From contig CACYWP010000014.1 of assembly GCA_902778135.1 (NCBI GenBank), forward strand, positions 18,454 to 82,453: 64,000 nt of DNA, read 5' to 3'. Of this stretch, positions 52,907 to 61,589 are shown one piece after another. Position 1 is the stretch's first letter; the number at the start of each line of letters is the position of its first letter. The DNA is from an uncultured Coriobacteriaceae bacterium. Its GTDB lineage: Bacteria > Actinomycetota > Coriobacteriia > Coriobacteriales > Atopobiaceae. The notes beneath the pieces were generated by a model. It was not told the DNA's origin and did no database searches. It saw only the letters and a program-made list of their open reading frames with translations. The translations under genes and the position numbers were made by a program.

Positions 52907-53638
52907 ATGAGCGAGACCATCACCCAGCTGCACGCGCGCAAGTCTGTCCGTGCGTTTACTGACGAGCCCGTGAGCGAGCAGGACGAGCTTGCCATCCTCG
53001 AGGCGGCCTGCCAGGCGCCGACGGCTGGCAACCAGCAGCTCTACTCCATCATCGTGGCACGCAGCCAGCAGCAGAAGGACGCCCTGGCAAAGAGCTGCGA
53101 CAACCAGAGCTTCATTGCCAAGGCACCGCTGGTCCTGGTGTTCTGCGCCGACGTGCGCCGGTGGTACGAGGCGTTTGCGGCGGATGACGCTGCCGAGCCG
53201 CGCGAGCCCGGTGTGGGCGACGCCCTCCTGGCCGTGGTCGACGCCACCGTGGCCGCGCAGAACGCCGTCGTGGCGGCCGAGGCGCTGGGCCTTGGCTCGT
53301 GCTACATCGGCGACATCCTCGAGAACGCCGAGGCACAGCGCGACATCCTCGCGCTTCCGCCCTATGTCATGCCAGCCTGCATGCTCGTCATCGGGCACCC
53401 CACGCAGCAGCAACGGAACCGAACGAAACCGCGGCGCTTCAAGCTGGACACCGTGGTGTTCGAGGACCGCTACCGCGCGCAGGGGGCCGGCGAGGTGGCT
53501 GGGGCCATCGCCTACAAGAACGAGGGTCGCCGCGAGACGATCGCGCAGTTCTGCGCTCGCAAGTGGAACTCCGACTTCTCGCGCGAGATGACCAGGTCGG
53601 TGCGCGCATGGCTCTCTGGCTTCCCGTTCGAGGGCTAG
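52907..53638 (+). CDS. Nitroreductase-family flavoprotein
   Basis: The ATG at 52907 (MSETITQLHARKSVRAFTDEPV) gives 243 residues. Features: R-K-S-V-R at the start (FMN phosphate), APTAGNQQLYSIIV, and AEALGLGSCYIGDIL. The C-terminal region with KPRRFKLDTVVFEDRYR fits the NfsA-like branch. It reduces nitro or quinone compounds, or iodo-/halo-aromatics, with NAD(P)H. It is a single gene divergent from the DMT gene. Confidence 0.87.
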   Translation: MSETITQLHARKSVRAFTDEPVSEQDELAILEAACQAPTAGNQQLYSIIVARSQQQKDALAKSCDNQSFIAKAPLVLVFCADVRRWYEAFAADDAAEPREPGVGDALLAVVDATVAAQNAVVAAEALGLGSCYIGDILENAEAQRDILALPPYVMPACMLVIGHPTQQQRNRTKPRRFKLDTVVFEDRYRAQGAGEVAGAIAYKNEGRRETIAQFCARKWNSDFSREMTRSVRAWLSGFPFEG

Positions 53639-53788
53639 ACGGTCGTGCCAGGAGTGTCCTAGTCGCTGGAGAAATAAACCACGGTGTCGACCCTGAGGCC
53701 TGCATGTTCTTGGAAACGGGTGGTCAAGCGAATCCGTGATGTCACTCATCTACGCATAGTGCTTCACGGCATCGTCTTTGCGCATGGC

Positions 53789-54283
53789 CTACAGCTCGAG
53801 CCTCAGTATGGCTTCGTCCTCGTCGAACTCGCCGGTCTCCCTGAAGCCGAGCTTGTGATACACGTGCAGGCCCAACTCGTTGTCAGGCTCGGTGGACAGG
53901 TACAGCACGCGCGCCCCGTGATCCCTGAACAACTGAATGATCCACGCCAGTGCTGCCTGACCATAGCCCTTGCACTGCTCGTGCTGGTCAATCATGAAGC
54001 GCCAGAGGTAGTACCTGTCCTCCTCGCCATACTGCTCCTCAGGGTCGTCCGGGTCGTTCGGGTACTCGTCCTCCGGGGCGAAGACGAACATGGCAAAACC
54101 AACCAGCCTGTCATCGGCGTATATGCCACATGGATGCACGACGCCGGGGTGCTCGCTGTTGCTTTCTGCAGCCTGTTCCAGCGAGTAGTCGTTGGGGGCA
54201 ACAAACGGCTGGTCCTCGCGCACGGAAAGCGCGATTATCGCATCCCTGTTCTCGTCATTGACCGGTCTCAGCGTCACTTCCAT
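53789..54283 (-). CDS. GNAT-family N-acetyltransferase, spermidine-acetyltransferase-like
   Basis: This is a 164-residue protein. It begins MEVTLRPVNDENRDAIIALS, with QPFVAPNDYSLEQAAE, a start shared with Blt/PaiA-type polyamine acetyltransferases. The acetyl-CoA loop is FMIDQHEQCKGYGQAALAWI, and the C-terminus NELGLHVYHKLGFRETGE is canonical. A truncated paralog lies at 59502-59804. It is monocistronic. Confidence 0.82.
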   Translation of the reverse strand: MEVTLRPVNDENRDAIIALSVREDQPFVAPNDYSLEQAAESNSEHPGVVHPCGIYADDRLVGFAMFVFAPEDEYPNDPDDPEEQYGEEDRYYLWRFMIDQHEQCKGYGQAALAWIIQLFRDHGARVLYLSTEPDNELGLHVYHKLGFRETGEFDEDEAILRLEL

Positions 54284-54412
54284 TTCTCTTTGCCTCTCAC
54301 CTGTTGTCCATCACGACATCGCTGGGTACGAGGATTGTGCCGAAGCGCTCGCAGCTCTGGCATGGCCATCGATCTCTTCCCGAGCGCACCGAGCATATCG
54401 ATGTGCTGACGC

Positions 54413-54952
54413 TCATCTTCGTTGCGGCTTCTCCTTCTCGTCACCCCTCAATGCCCTGATCATCTGAAGGCCGTCCGTCTCCATGCCCTTTATCTCCCCA
54501 AGAAAATAGTGCATCGGAGCTACAGACAGAAGCAGTATGGACAGATTGACAGACAGGGCCACGGTGACGAACGATTCAACAGCGCTCGAAGCGAGAACTT
54601 CTGAAAGGAAGGATACGCCTCCGTGTTTCAAGAGCAGAAGTCCCACAACCAGTATGAGAGATGCGACCGGACCGCCTGCAAGGGTCATGATGAGCTTTGA
54701 CTTTGAGCAGATCCCCTCCTTTTTCAATGGCGTAAACAAGCCATCAAAAGGAAGCAGATTCACGGACAGACCCCTCGTGTCCAGGAGCCTCTTCCCCCAA
54801 CCAACCCTTATGTGCCAATGGGTGTCCCCCGTAGCGAGCAGATAGCCGACGGCATGACCGACTTCGTGCAAAAGGGTCGAGAGGAGGAACAGCAGCCACA
54901 AGGCACCGACGTATATGGCGAGCTCAAATATGACTGCAAGTACCTTGGGCAT
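54413..54952 (-). CDS. M50-like membrane metalloprotease
   Basis: This 179-residue protein has an N-terminal membrane helix containing LLHEVGHAVGY (His 29, Glu 30, His 33), the zinc motif of site-2-type proteases. Further helices follow at about 88-108 and 125-150. NLLPFDGLF and a later LSVAPMHYFLGEIKGMETDG could hold the third ligand (the Asp in TDG). It is about the size of minimal M50/DUF3267 proteins. It may cleave a membrane regulator. Its base composition is lower in GC than its neighbours, suggesting acquisition. Confidence 0.7.
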   Translation of the reverse strand: MPKVLAVIFELAIYVGALWLLFLLSTLLHEVGHAVGYLLATGDTHWHIRVGWGKRLLDTRGLSVNLLPFDGLFTPLKKEGICSKSKLIMTLAGGPVASLILVVGLLLLKHGGVSFLSEVLASSAVESFVTVALSVNLSILLLSVAPMHYFLGEIKGMETDGLQMIRALRGDEKEKPQRR

Positions 54953-55467
54953 TGAATAATCCTCGTACGCTCCGGTCCGACCCTTTCCTCAGTGCATTAT
55001 CGAATAGCCAGGATCCTATGGTCATGGGAAATGGAATGAACCCCCTCTTTTGGTGGTGCAACAGCATACCGTCTCGACGCAGGTCCAGACTAACCTTGCA
55101 AACGGGTCGAACTAAACCTTGGGAGCCATTTAGCACTCTCCGAGCAAGGAGGACGGCTGCGCTCGCGCCGTCATTTACTGTGGCCTCGTTCATGGCGTTT
55201 GGGCGAATACCGCGGTCAGGAAGCTGCTCCCCAAGACAGCCGAACGCCGTCCTGGCAAAGCGTGCGACGCTTGGCCACAACCCCTCCTCACGCAGCGCGG
55301 TATAGAGTGTGCTGGTTAGACAATACTAACAAATGGAGATACCATAGGTTAACTCTATGAGCTTGACGGGGGTTGGACGCAACGACAGGCGCCAAGAGGC
55401 CTTGCGGGGCGGACGCACGCTGGAATAGCTGACAAACTGGAGAACCAACGGTCGAAAGGAAACTGCC
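54953..55467. other. Intergenic region, partly AT-richer, with possible promoter
   Basis: About 515 bp contain no gene I could support; overlapping frames on both strands lack motifs. Near its right end, ttagac (55316-55321) and taccat (55340-55345), separated by 18 bp, could be the promoter of the methyltransferase pair. A loose palindrome centred on gttaac lies just downstream. Confidence 0.4.
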
Positions 55468-56799
55468 GTGCTTGCCAACGTCTCGCGCTACTTCAACGTA
55501 ATCGCCCCCTTGCTACGTCGCGCCATCCGCAGACGCTACGGCTACGATCTGGCGGCCAAGGCCTACAACGGCGCTCGACCCATCTATAGGCAGATGCTTG
55601 CCGACTTTCCCTCCATTGGTGCAGATAATCCCATGGCTGACAACGCCTACGAGGCACTCGTGTTCTTTGCGATGTACCGAGCGGCTGATGGGGAGCTCAC
55701 GCCTGATATGATGCGCGCGGTGGTGGGCGAGCTCTTCGAGCTGCCCGTGGTTAAGGGCGCCATCGGTCTCTCTACGAACCTCAACCGCGTTGCCGACATG
55801 CACCGAATGAACGAGTCGTTGCGCTCCCATGCCCGCTGGGTGGATGAGCATCCCGCAGAGGCTCCGTATACCTGGGACTTCAACTTTGGTGACAGCAAGG
55901 GCGACACGCGTGTCTGCTATCACTTTACCCGCTGTCCTCTGAACGACTTCTGTCGTGAGCAGGGCCTCATGGACGTGCTGCCCATCATGTGCGAGATAGA
56001 CCACATTACGGCGCGCCTTGCGCATGGACGGCTCACGCGCGAGTACACGCTGGCGCAGGGAGGTGCGGTATGCGACTACCTCATCGAGGGTGACGAACGT
56101 GCCCATGAAGAAGGGACGCCCTCGCGCAAGGATTCAATCCGAGGGGCCTACAAGGCGCTGGGAGATTCGGCGACCGTCTATGACGCCATGATGACCTGCA
56201 GCACGCCGCTCGGTGTGGCCATGAGCTGGGCGGTATGGCTCATCGGGCCTCAGGAGAACACCGCCTATCTTGAGGCGGCGATGGCGGGCGTGCCCGAGGG
56301 CTTCTCGGGAAGCTTGCTCGAGGTGCCCGTGGGCACCGGCGTGCTCACGATGCCGCTCTATCAGACGCTGCCGGATGCGCAGGTGACCTGCCTCGACTAC
56401 TCATCCGACATGATGGCGACAGCTCGGGCACGTGCGGAGCGCGACGGCCTGTCCAATGTGAGCTTCGTACAGGGTGACGTCGGCGCGCTGCCCTTTGAAG
56501 ATGAGAGCTTCGACATTGTGATGTCGCTCAACGGTTTTCATGCATTCCCCGACAAGGAGGCTGCCTACGCAGAGACCTTCCGCGTACTCAAGCCCGGCGG
56601 GACCTTCTGCGGTTGCTTCTACGTGCAAGGCGAGGTGGCCCTCACCGATGAGTGGATACGTCGCTTCCACGAGCCGCGCGGCTTCTTTACGCCGCCCTAC
56701 GAGACGGCGGCGAGCTTGGAGGAACGTCTGCGCGGAAGGTACAAGCAGGTACACGTCGAGACGCACAAGGCCATGGCGTGCTTCACCTGTGTGAAGTGA
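55468..56799 (+). CDS. Fusion of an ATC-hydrolase-like domain with a SAM methyltransferase
   Basis: A GTG at 55468 with gaaagga upstream starts a 443-residue protein. The first 215 residues match the L-2-amino-thiazoline-4-carboxylate hydrolase-like family (CYHFTRCPLNDFCREQGLMD, then PIMCEIDHITARLAHGRL). The C-terminal 200 form a class I methyltransferase: LLEVPVGTGVLTMPL for SAM binding, VTCLDYSSDMM, VQGDVGALPFEDESFDIVM, and AYAETFRVLKPGG. A second methyltransferase follows after 76 bases. This suggests a small biosynthetic or modification pathway acting on a thiazoline-like or thiol compound. The substrate is inferred only. Confidence 0.78.
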   Translation: MLANVSRYFNVIAPLLRRAIRRRYGYDLAAKAYNGARPIYRQMLADFPSIGADNPMADNAYEALVFFAMYRAADGELTPDMMRAVVGELFELPVVKGAIGLSTNLNRVADMHRMNESLRSHARWVDEHPAEAPYTWDFNFGDSKGDTRVCYHFTRCPLNDFCREQGLMDVLPIMCEIDHITARLAHGRLTREYTLAQGGAVCDYLIEGDERAHEEGTPSRKDSIRGAYKALGDSATVYDAMMTCSTPLGVAMSWAVWLIGPQENTAYLEAAMAGVPEGFSGSLLEVPVGTGVLTMPLYQTLPDAQVTCLDYSSDMMATARARAERDGLSNVSFVQGDVGALPFEDESFDIVMSLNGFHAFPDKEAAYAETFRVLKPGGTFCGCFYVQGEVALTDEWIRRFHEPRGFFTPPYETAASLEERLRGRYKQVHVETHKAMACFTCVK

Positions 56800-56875
56800 G
56801 ACGCGAGAAGGCAACGAGCTTGCAGCCAAGTAACGGCAGTGCAACCACGTAACTGCGACCAGTGAAGGGAAGACC

Positions 56876-57586
56876 ATGTCACGCAAGGCTTACGATAAGA
56901 GCGACGACACCGAGCGGCGCACGCGAACGGAAAGCCTCGCTGCGGTGACGCTTGTGTCCAGCGCCTCGTCCGAGGTGAAAAGGGTTCGTGGTTTCTGGAA
57001 CCGCATGGCACCGCTCTATGATGTGGCCATGGGTGGGGAGGGCGCAGGCCTTGGGAAGGCCATCGAGTATGTGGCGTCCTTCGTGGGGCCGCATGATGTG
57101 GTCCTCGACGCTGCCTGCGGTACGGGAGCCTTTGCCTGTGGTGTGGCATCGCAGGCGGGCTTCGTCGCTGCGTGCGACCTATCGCCCAAGATGATCGCGC
57201 AGACGAGCCGAAAGGCTCGGCGTCGGCGGCTCGAGAACGTCGCCTGCAGTACCGGCAACCTTTGCGCACTCGACTTCTCCGACGGGAGCTTCGATGTGGC
57301 TATAGCTGGTAACGTGCTGCACCTGCTGGCAGAGCCTCAGCAGGCTGTGGCGGAGCTCCAGCGTGTCACGCGGTCGGGTGGTACCATCGTCATTCCCAAC
57401 TACATGAACGAAGAAGACACCGACCGACGCTTCCTCAGGCTTGCAGGAGCGGTGGGCTTCACGGTGCACAGCGAGTGGGACACCCCGACATTCCTGGAGT
57501 TTCTCGCCTCCTGTGGCCTTGCGGTGGCCGAGCATCGCAACTTTGCGGCAAAGCAGCCGCTCTGTGTGGCTATCTGCCGGAACTAA
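56876..57586 (+). CDS. Class I SAM-dependent methyltransferase
   Basis: This 236-residue protein has the motif I DVVLDAACGTGAFACGVA, motif II AACDLSPKMIAQTSRK, DFSDGSFDVAIAGNVLHLL and ELQRVTRSGGTIVIPNY. It is of the UbiE/type-11 kind. It begins 76 bases after the fusion protein and is probably co-transcribed with it. The substrate is unknown. It is convergent with the LRR gene at 57634. Confidence 0.85.
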   Translation: MSRKAYDKSDDTERRTRTESLAAVTLVSSASSEVKRVRGFWNRMAPLYDVAMGGEGAGLGKAIEYVASFVGPHDVVLDAACGTGAFACGVASQAGFVAACDLSPKMIAQTSRKARRRRLENVACSTGNLCALDFSDGSFDVAIAGNVLHLLAEPQQAVAELQRVTRSGGTIVIPNYMNEEDTDRRFLRLAGAVGFTVHSEWDTPTFLEFLASCGLAVAEHRNFAAKQPLCVAICRN

Positions 57587-57633
57587 CGTGTCGGGTGCCG
57601 CGGCGAAGGAGGCGGTGGCACGAGATTGGCAGA

Positions 57634-58977
57634 TCATAGGGTGTTGGTGAGCTCCGTTGGCGCACTGGTGAAGACGTCCGCGGCTGGGCCTCGTTTGACA
57701 ATCTGACTCACCGCCATCCACCTCTGTTCGCGTGTGGACCACCACTTGTCGTACTTGGATGTCGGCGCGGGAATGGTGTCATGCCTGACGGGCCAGGCCG
57801 CCGACACCTCCCAGCGTTTGATCGACGTGCATCCGCGAAACAGGTACCCGGTCTTCTTGACAGGGGGCATTGCCGACACCGTGAGGTCGAGGTCCTCGAG
57901 CGACTCGCAGTGGTCAAAGGCAGACCACAGGCTATTCACCCGCAACAGGTCGAGTCCGTGCAGGCTGGCGCGCCGAAGTGCGTGGCAGTTGTGGAAGAGA
58001 TGCGCCATGGTCTGAACCCGCGACGTGTCCAGACACGACAGGTCCACCTCCTCGAGGCTCTTGCAGCCAAAAAACATCTGGCGCATGTCCTCTGCGGCGG
58101 AGGTGTCAAGAGGGGAGAGGTCGATACTGCGTAGCATCGCGCAGCCCTTGAACAGGCAGGCAAGGCTCTTCTCGCCTGAGGTATCGAAGTCCGTTAGATC
58201 GAGATGCTCGAGCCCCGCGTATCCCTCGAACAGGCCGACGACGTCTCCGACCCTCCGTTTGTCGGCAAAGTCGACGTACGACATGCTCGGGTTTCTGAGG
58301 CTTTCGATGGCTCGAGACAAGGTGCCAGTCGACCAGGGGGACTTTGTCTCGCTTGAATAGACGCTTGCCCTCCCGCGGCCCTCAATCGCCACGATGTTGG
58401 GGCAACAGTTCCTGATTGCTTGTACGGCCTCCCTGAAGACGCCATGCTGCCACTCAGACCCCCGAAAGACCTCGGGGATACTCACGTATCTCAGTGACGT
58501 GCATCCCTCGAAGGCATCGTGCGCGAGTTCGGCCAGCGCATCGGGAAGCGCGACGTATGCGAGGGCCGTACAATCCGCGAAGGCTCGGCTGCCCACCGTG
58601 AGCCACCGGCCTGATTCGTATTCCAGCTTCTTGAGCGACGCGCAGCCCGCGAACGCCTCATCGCCGATTCTCTTGAGCTCGCAGTAATAAACGTCCGCAA
58701 TCGTTCGGTCCACATCCTTGAGCGAGCGACAGCCCTTGAACGCGCGGTCTCCTATCTCGTCCAGTGTGTCGAGCAAGGTCACGAACTCGAGGGACGTGCA
58801 GTCCATGAATGCCTCTGGCAAGATCCAGAAGACGTCGACGTCCATCTGGACTCTCCGCACGCGGTCGTTGCCCCTAAATGCGCCCTCGCCGATTGCTTGG
58901 ACGCCCGCGGGGATGGTAACAATCTCCTCGCTGCCATGGTAGGCGACAAGCACATCGTCTTCTATCGTGAATGGCAT
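57634..58977 (-). CDS. BspA-like leucine-rich repeat protein with DUF285-type repeats
   Basis: The ATG at 58977 (MPFTIEDDVLVAYHGS) gives 447 residues. The N-terminal half is LRR_5/BspA repeats (IGEGAFRGNDRVRRVQMD, IGDRAFKGCRSLKDVD, VGSRAFADCTALAYVAL). The second half has mycoplasma-like/DUF285 repeats (GLEHLDLTDFDTSGEKSLACLF, LRSIDLSPLDTSAAEDMRQMF, LEEVDLSCLDTSRVQTMAHLF). No signal peptide or anchor is seen. Such proteins usually mediate protein contacts, but location is uncertain here. It follows a small unknown gene on the same strand. Confidence 0.78.
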   Translation of the reverse strand: MPFTIEDDVLVAYHGSEEIVTIPAGVQAIGEGAFRGNDRVRRVQMDVDVFWILPEAFMDCTSLEFVTLLDTLDEIGDRAFKGCRSLKDVDRTIADVYYCELKRIGDEAFAGCASLKKLEYESGRWLTVGSRAFADCTALAYVALPDALAELAHDAFEGCTSLRYVSIPEVFRGSEWQHGVFREAVQAIRNCCPNIVAIEGRGRASVYSSETKSPWSTGTLSRAIESLRNPSMSYVDFADKRRVGDVVGLFEGYAGLEHLDLTDFDTSGEKSLACLFKGCAMLRSIDLSPLDTSAAEDMRQMFFGCKSLEEVDLSCLDTSRVQTMAHLFHNCHALRRASLHGLDLLRVNSLWSAFDHCESLEDLDLTVSAMPPVKKTGYLFRGCTSIKRWEVSAAWPVRHDTIPAPTSKYDKWWSTREQRWMAVSQIVKRGPAADVFTSAPTELTNTL

Positions 58978-59026
58978 GATGTCTCCCTCGTGCGTTGGGC
59001 TGACCTCATCTGGATACCGTCCGGTC

Positions 59027-59377
59027 TTACCCAGTCCATTCGAAATAGCGCACGTCATCCAAGTCGACATCGGGCAGTATCTTCTTGAACACGGAACGAG
59101 GAGTGTTTACATAGGGACCATAGAAGTCCGCATAGCGCTCATATTCGCGGTACATCAAGAACGTAAGGCACGGGCCTTGGGCATCTGTCTCGAAATCGAA
59201 TTGCCCCTCGTCTGGCCCGAAGAACTCTGCGTACTCCTCCATGAGCTCGTCGAGGTCGAGCGTGCAGTCCGGGTCGTAACCGTCGCCCACTGCTCCGACC
59301 GGTGTCTCGCCGCGATTGTTGACGATTCCCGCGCACTCAAGAGGGAGGTGCCACTCCTGTCCCGTCAGAATCCACAT
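59027..59377 (-). CDS. Unknown small acidic protein upstream of the LRR gene
   Basis: The ATG at 59377 (MWILTGQEWHLPLECAGIVN) follows gaggagg six bases upstream. The 116-residue product is acidic (DPDCTLDLDELMEEYAEFFG) with a Tyr-rich C-terminus (YREYERYADFYGPYV). No family was recognised. It precedes the LRR gene by 49 bases, so the two are probably co-transcribed. Confidence 0.6.
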   Translation of the reverse strand: MWILTGQEWHLPLECAGIVNNRGETPVGAVGDGYDPDCTLDLDELMEEYAEFFGPDEGQFDFETDAQGPCLTFLMYREYERYADFYGPYVNTPRSVFKKILPDVDLDDVRYFEWTG

Positions 59378-59501
59378 GTGCGTCCTCCTCGCCTTGCTCC
59401 TTACCGACACTGGCCGTGTGGGTTCCGTTAGGATTCACTTTATCTCACGTCCTATCACCTGTGCCACAGGCCATGAGGCCAGAGGCGGTGACACGCATGA
59501 C

Positions 59502-59804
59502 CTACAGCTCGAGCTTCAATATGGCTTCGTCTTCGTCAAACTCACTGGTCTCCTTGAAGCCGAGCTTGTGGTACACGTGCAGGCCCAGCTCGTTGTCGGG
59601 TTCGGTGGACAGGTACAGCACGTGGGCGCCGTGATCCCTGAAGTACTGGATGATCCACTCCAGCGCCGCCTGACCGTAGCCCTTGCACTGCTCGTGCTGG
59701 TCGATCATGAAGCGCCAGAGATAGTACCTGTCCTGTTCGTCGTACTGCTCCTCGGGGTCGTCGGGATCGTCCTCCATCCCGAACTTGTCGGATGTGTCTG
59801 CCAT
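59502..59804 (-). pseudogene. N-terminally truncated GNAT, paralog of the gene at 53789
   Basis: From DPDDPEEQY onward the frame is almost identical to the intact GNAT (YYLWRFMIDQHEQCKGYGQA, then NELGLHVYHKLGFKETSE). The first 75 or so residues of the fold are absent and replaced by MADTSDKFGMED. Without those strands the domain should not fold normally. It lies next to the intact acyltransferase. Confidence 0.7.
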
Positions 59805-59946
59805 CTCGTGGGCATCTACTACTGTGTGGCAGCATCTCACCTGTCGCAAGCAATCCAGCTACAAGTAGATCTGGAAGCATGGTAGATTCTGGTGCGATAG
59901 CATTTCGGCAAGCTATTCCGGTGCACACCCTGAAAGGAGCGACACG

Positions 59947-61098
59947 GTGGAAGTCCTGCTCGCAGTCGTTCTCCAGGGTGCCCTAATTGGGATTCTGATC
60001 GTGGGGACGGAGACGCTTCCAAGGGGCGAATGGAACGAAAGGCCCCTGTCCCTCGCGCAGGCGAAGGCCCTGCAAGGATTCCTCGCTCTTTGCATCGTCT
60101 TCCACCACTGCGCGCAGAAGGTCGTCTTCGACAGGTGGAGAACGGGTTTCAGTCCCAGCGGCCTGGAGGTCATGGCACTCATCGGCTTCGTGTTCGTGGG
60201 CTACTTCTTCTTCTGCTCGGGATACGGGCTCTACCAGAGCTGTCAGAGGAAGCGGGACTACTTGGACGGCTTCCTGAGGCGACGGGCCTTGCCTCTGCTC
60301 CTCATCTATTACGTCTGCAACACGATCTATCTGGTGGGTCGGCTTGCCATGGGGGAGACCTTTGGCGCCTTGCGGTTTGTCGGCCTCGCGTGCGGGCTCG
60401 AGCTCGCCAATCCCAACTCCTGGTTTGTGGTGACGCTTCCCCTCATGTACCTGCTCTTCTACTTCTCTAAGAGGCGTTGCATAGATGAGGCCCTGGTCAC
60501 GAGGCGGCTGTTCGTGGGGACGGGGGCCTACATCTTGGCTGGCATGGTGGTGTCAGTGGTCCACAGGGGCGACTACATGGTCTTTCTCGGCAGGTGGTGG
60601 TACAACACGGCGATTCTCTTCCCGTTGGGATACCTGTTTGGTCGTAGGGAGCCGGAGGCTTGGGCGTGGATGAGGAGGAGCTACCGCAAGCAGGTGACCT
60701 GCTCCGTCGCACTCGTTGTCGTGAGCCTCCTGTCGTCGCTCATGTTCTGGGTGGTCTACCCCCTCGTTCCTATTGCAATGGTTCTCGAGAGTCTGGCGAC
60801 CATTTGCTTCACGTGGAGCCTGCTCCTGTTCTCCCTGCGCAGGAAGGCAGCCAGCAGACTCCTGAGCTTCTACGGTGGTCTGACTTTGGAGCTCTACCTG
60901 ATGCAAGGCTTCTTCGTGAACCTCTTCTATCGGCCGTTCTACGACAAGGGCACGGACGTTCTCACCATCGACAATCCACCAATCTACATTCTTCTGGTCC
61001 TGACGTGCGCAACGGTGATTGCCCTGCTGTTCAAGCGGATGACGAAGATGCTGCTGGGGGAGAAGGTCGCTCTGCGACGGGAATCATCTTGCAGCTGA
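59947..61098 (+). CDS. Acyltransferase family 3 membrane protein, intact copy
   Basis: A GTG at 59947 with aaggag seven bases upstream begins a 383-residue protein with about ten membrane helices. The first helix (MEVLLAVVLQGALIGILIVG) is followed by LQGFLALCIVFHHCAQKVVF, whose His-His is the family active site. LELYLMQGFFVNLFYRPFYDKG is near the C-terminus. Family-3 enzymes O-acylate surface glycans or lipids. A damaged paralog is at 49312-50469. The putative RiPP precursor lies 272 bases downstream on the same strand. Confidence 0.85.
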   Translation: MEVLLAVVLQGALIGILIVGTETLPRGEWNERPLSLAQAKALQGFLALCIVFHHCAQKVVFDRWRTGFSPSGLEVMALIGFVFVGYFFFCSGYGLYQSCQRKRDYLDGFLRRRALPLLLIYYVCNTIYLVGRLAMGETFGALRFVGLACGLELANPNSWFVVTLPLMYLLFYFSKRRCIDEALVTRRLFVGTGAYILAGMVVSVVHRGDYMVFLGRWWYNTAILFPLGYLFGRREPEAWAWMRRSYRKQVTCSVALVVVSLLSSLMFWVVYPLVPIAMVLESLATICFTWSLLLFSLRRKAASRLLSFYGGLTLELYLMQGFFVNLFYRPFYDKGTDVLTIDNPPIYILLVLTCATVIALLFKRMTKMLLGEKVALRRESSCS

Positions 61099-61370
61099 TC
61101 CAGACCGGTATCGCGTCGGGCAGTCCCTCTTGCCGTTTTCTCCGCATCTTTGGCGAGAGCCGTCGCATGCGCCTATTCTTCCAGGGGCGCTGCCACGAGC
61201 GTTTCTGCGGCTCCTGCGGCTCCTGCGGCGGCTACGTGCACTGAGGCGTGACGAGGGTCCAGGCTGGCAATCTCGGGTTTCGGTGAGGCAGAGGATTGGG
61301 CCTGCGCGTGCAATCTGTTGTGAGAGGTGCGATTCTCCACCTTCAATCGTGAGTTGGCGGGGATTGTGAC

Positions 61371-61589
61371 ATGGCGTTTGAAGGTCGTTGGTCGGAACTC
61401 ACCGAGGAGCAGAGGGCCAAGGCAAAAGGCTGCAAGACGCCAGAGGAGTTGCTTTCACTGGCTCAGGCGGAGGGTTACGAGCTTTCCGAAGACGAGCTTG
61501 TTGCTATAACTGGCGGCGTCACATGGTTTTGTGACTATTCTCCCTGCAATAGCTGCGTAGGTCCCTGTTCAAATGATTCCCGAATCTAA
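61371..61589 (+). CDS. Nif11-like double-Gly RiPP precursor peptide
   Basis: This is a 72-residue peptide. Residues 1-49 resemble a Nif11-type leader (TEEQRAKAKGCKTPEELLSL, then EGYELSEDELVAITGG), ending in Gly-Gly at 48-49, the usual protease cut site. The predicted core (residues 50-72) begins VTWFCDY and has Cys at 54, 59, 62 and 66 plus Ser/Thr residues able to form lanthionine or sactionine links. No LanM, radical SAM maturase or peptidase-exporter lies beside it. It is AT-richer than its neighbours. A poor ribosome-binding site (ggcgggg) precedes the ATG. Confidence 0.7.
   Translation: MAFEGRWSELTEEQRAKAKGCKTPEELLSLAQAEGYELSEDELVAITGGVTWFCDYSPCNSCVGPCSNDSRI

Noticed and set aside
54924..55305. 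Overlapping frames on both strands between the M50 and methyltransferase genes
   Set aside because: Neither has a ribosome-binding site, motifs or typical codon usage; the region is described as intergenic.
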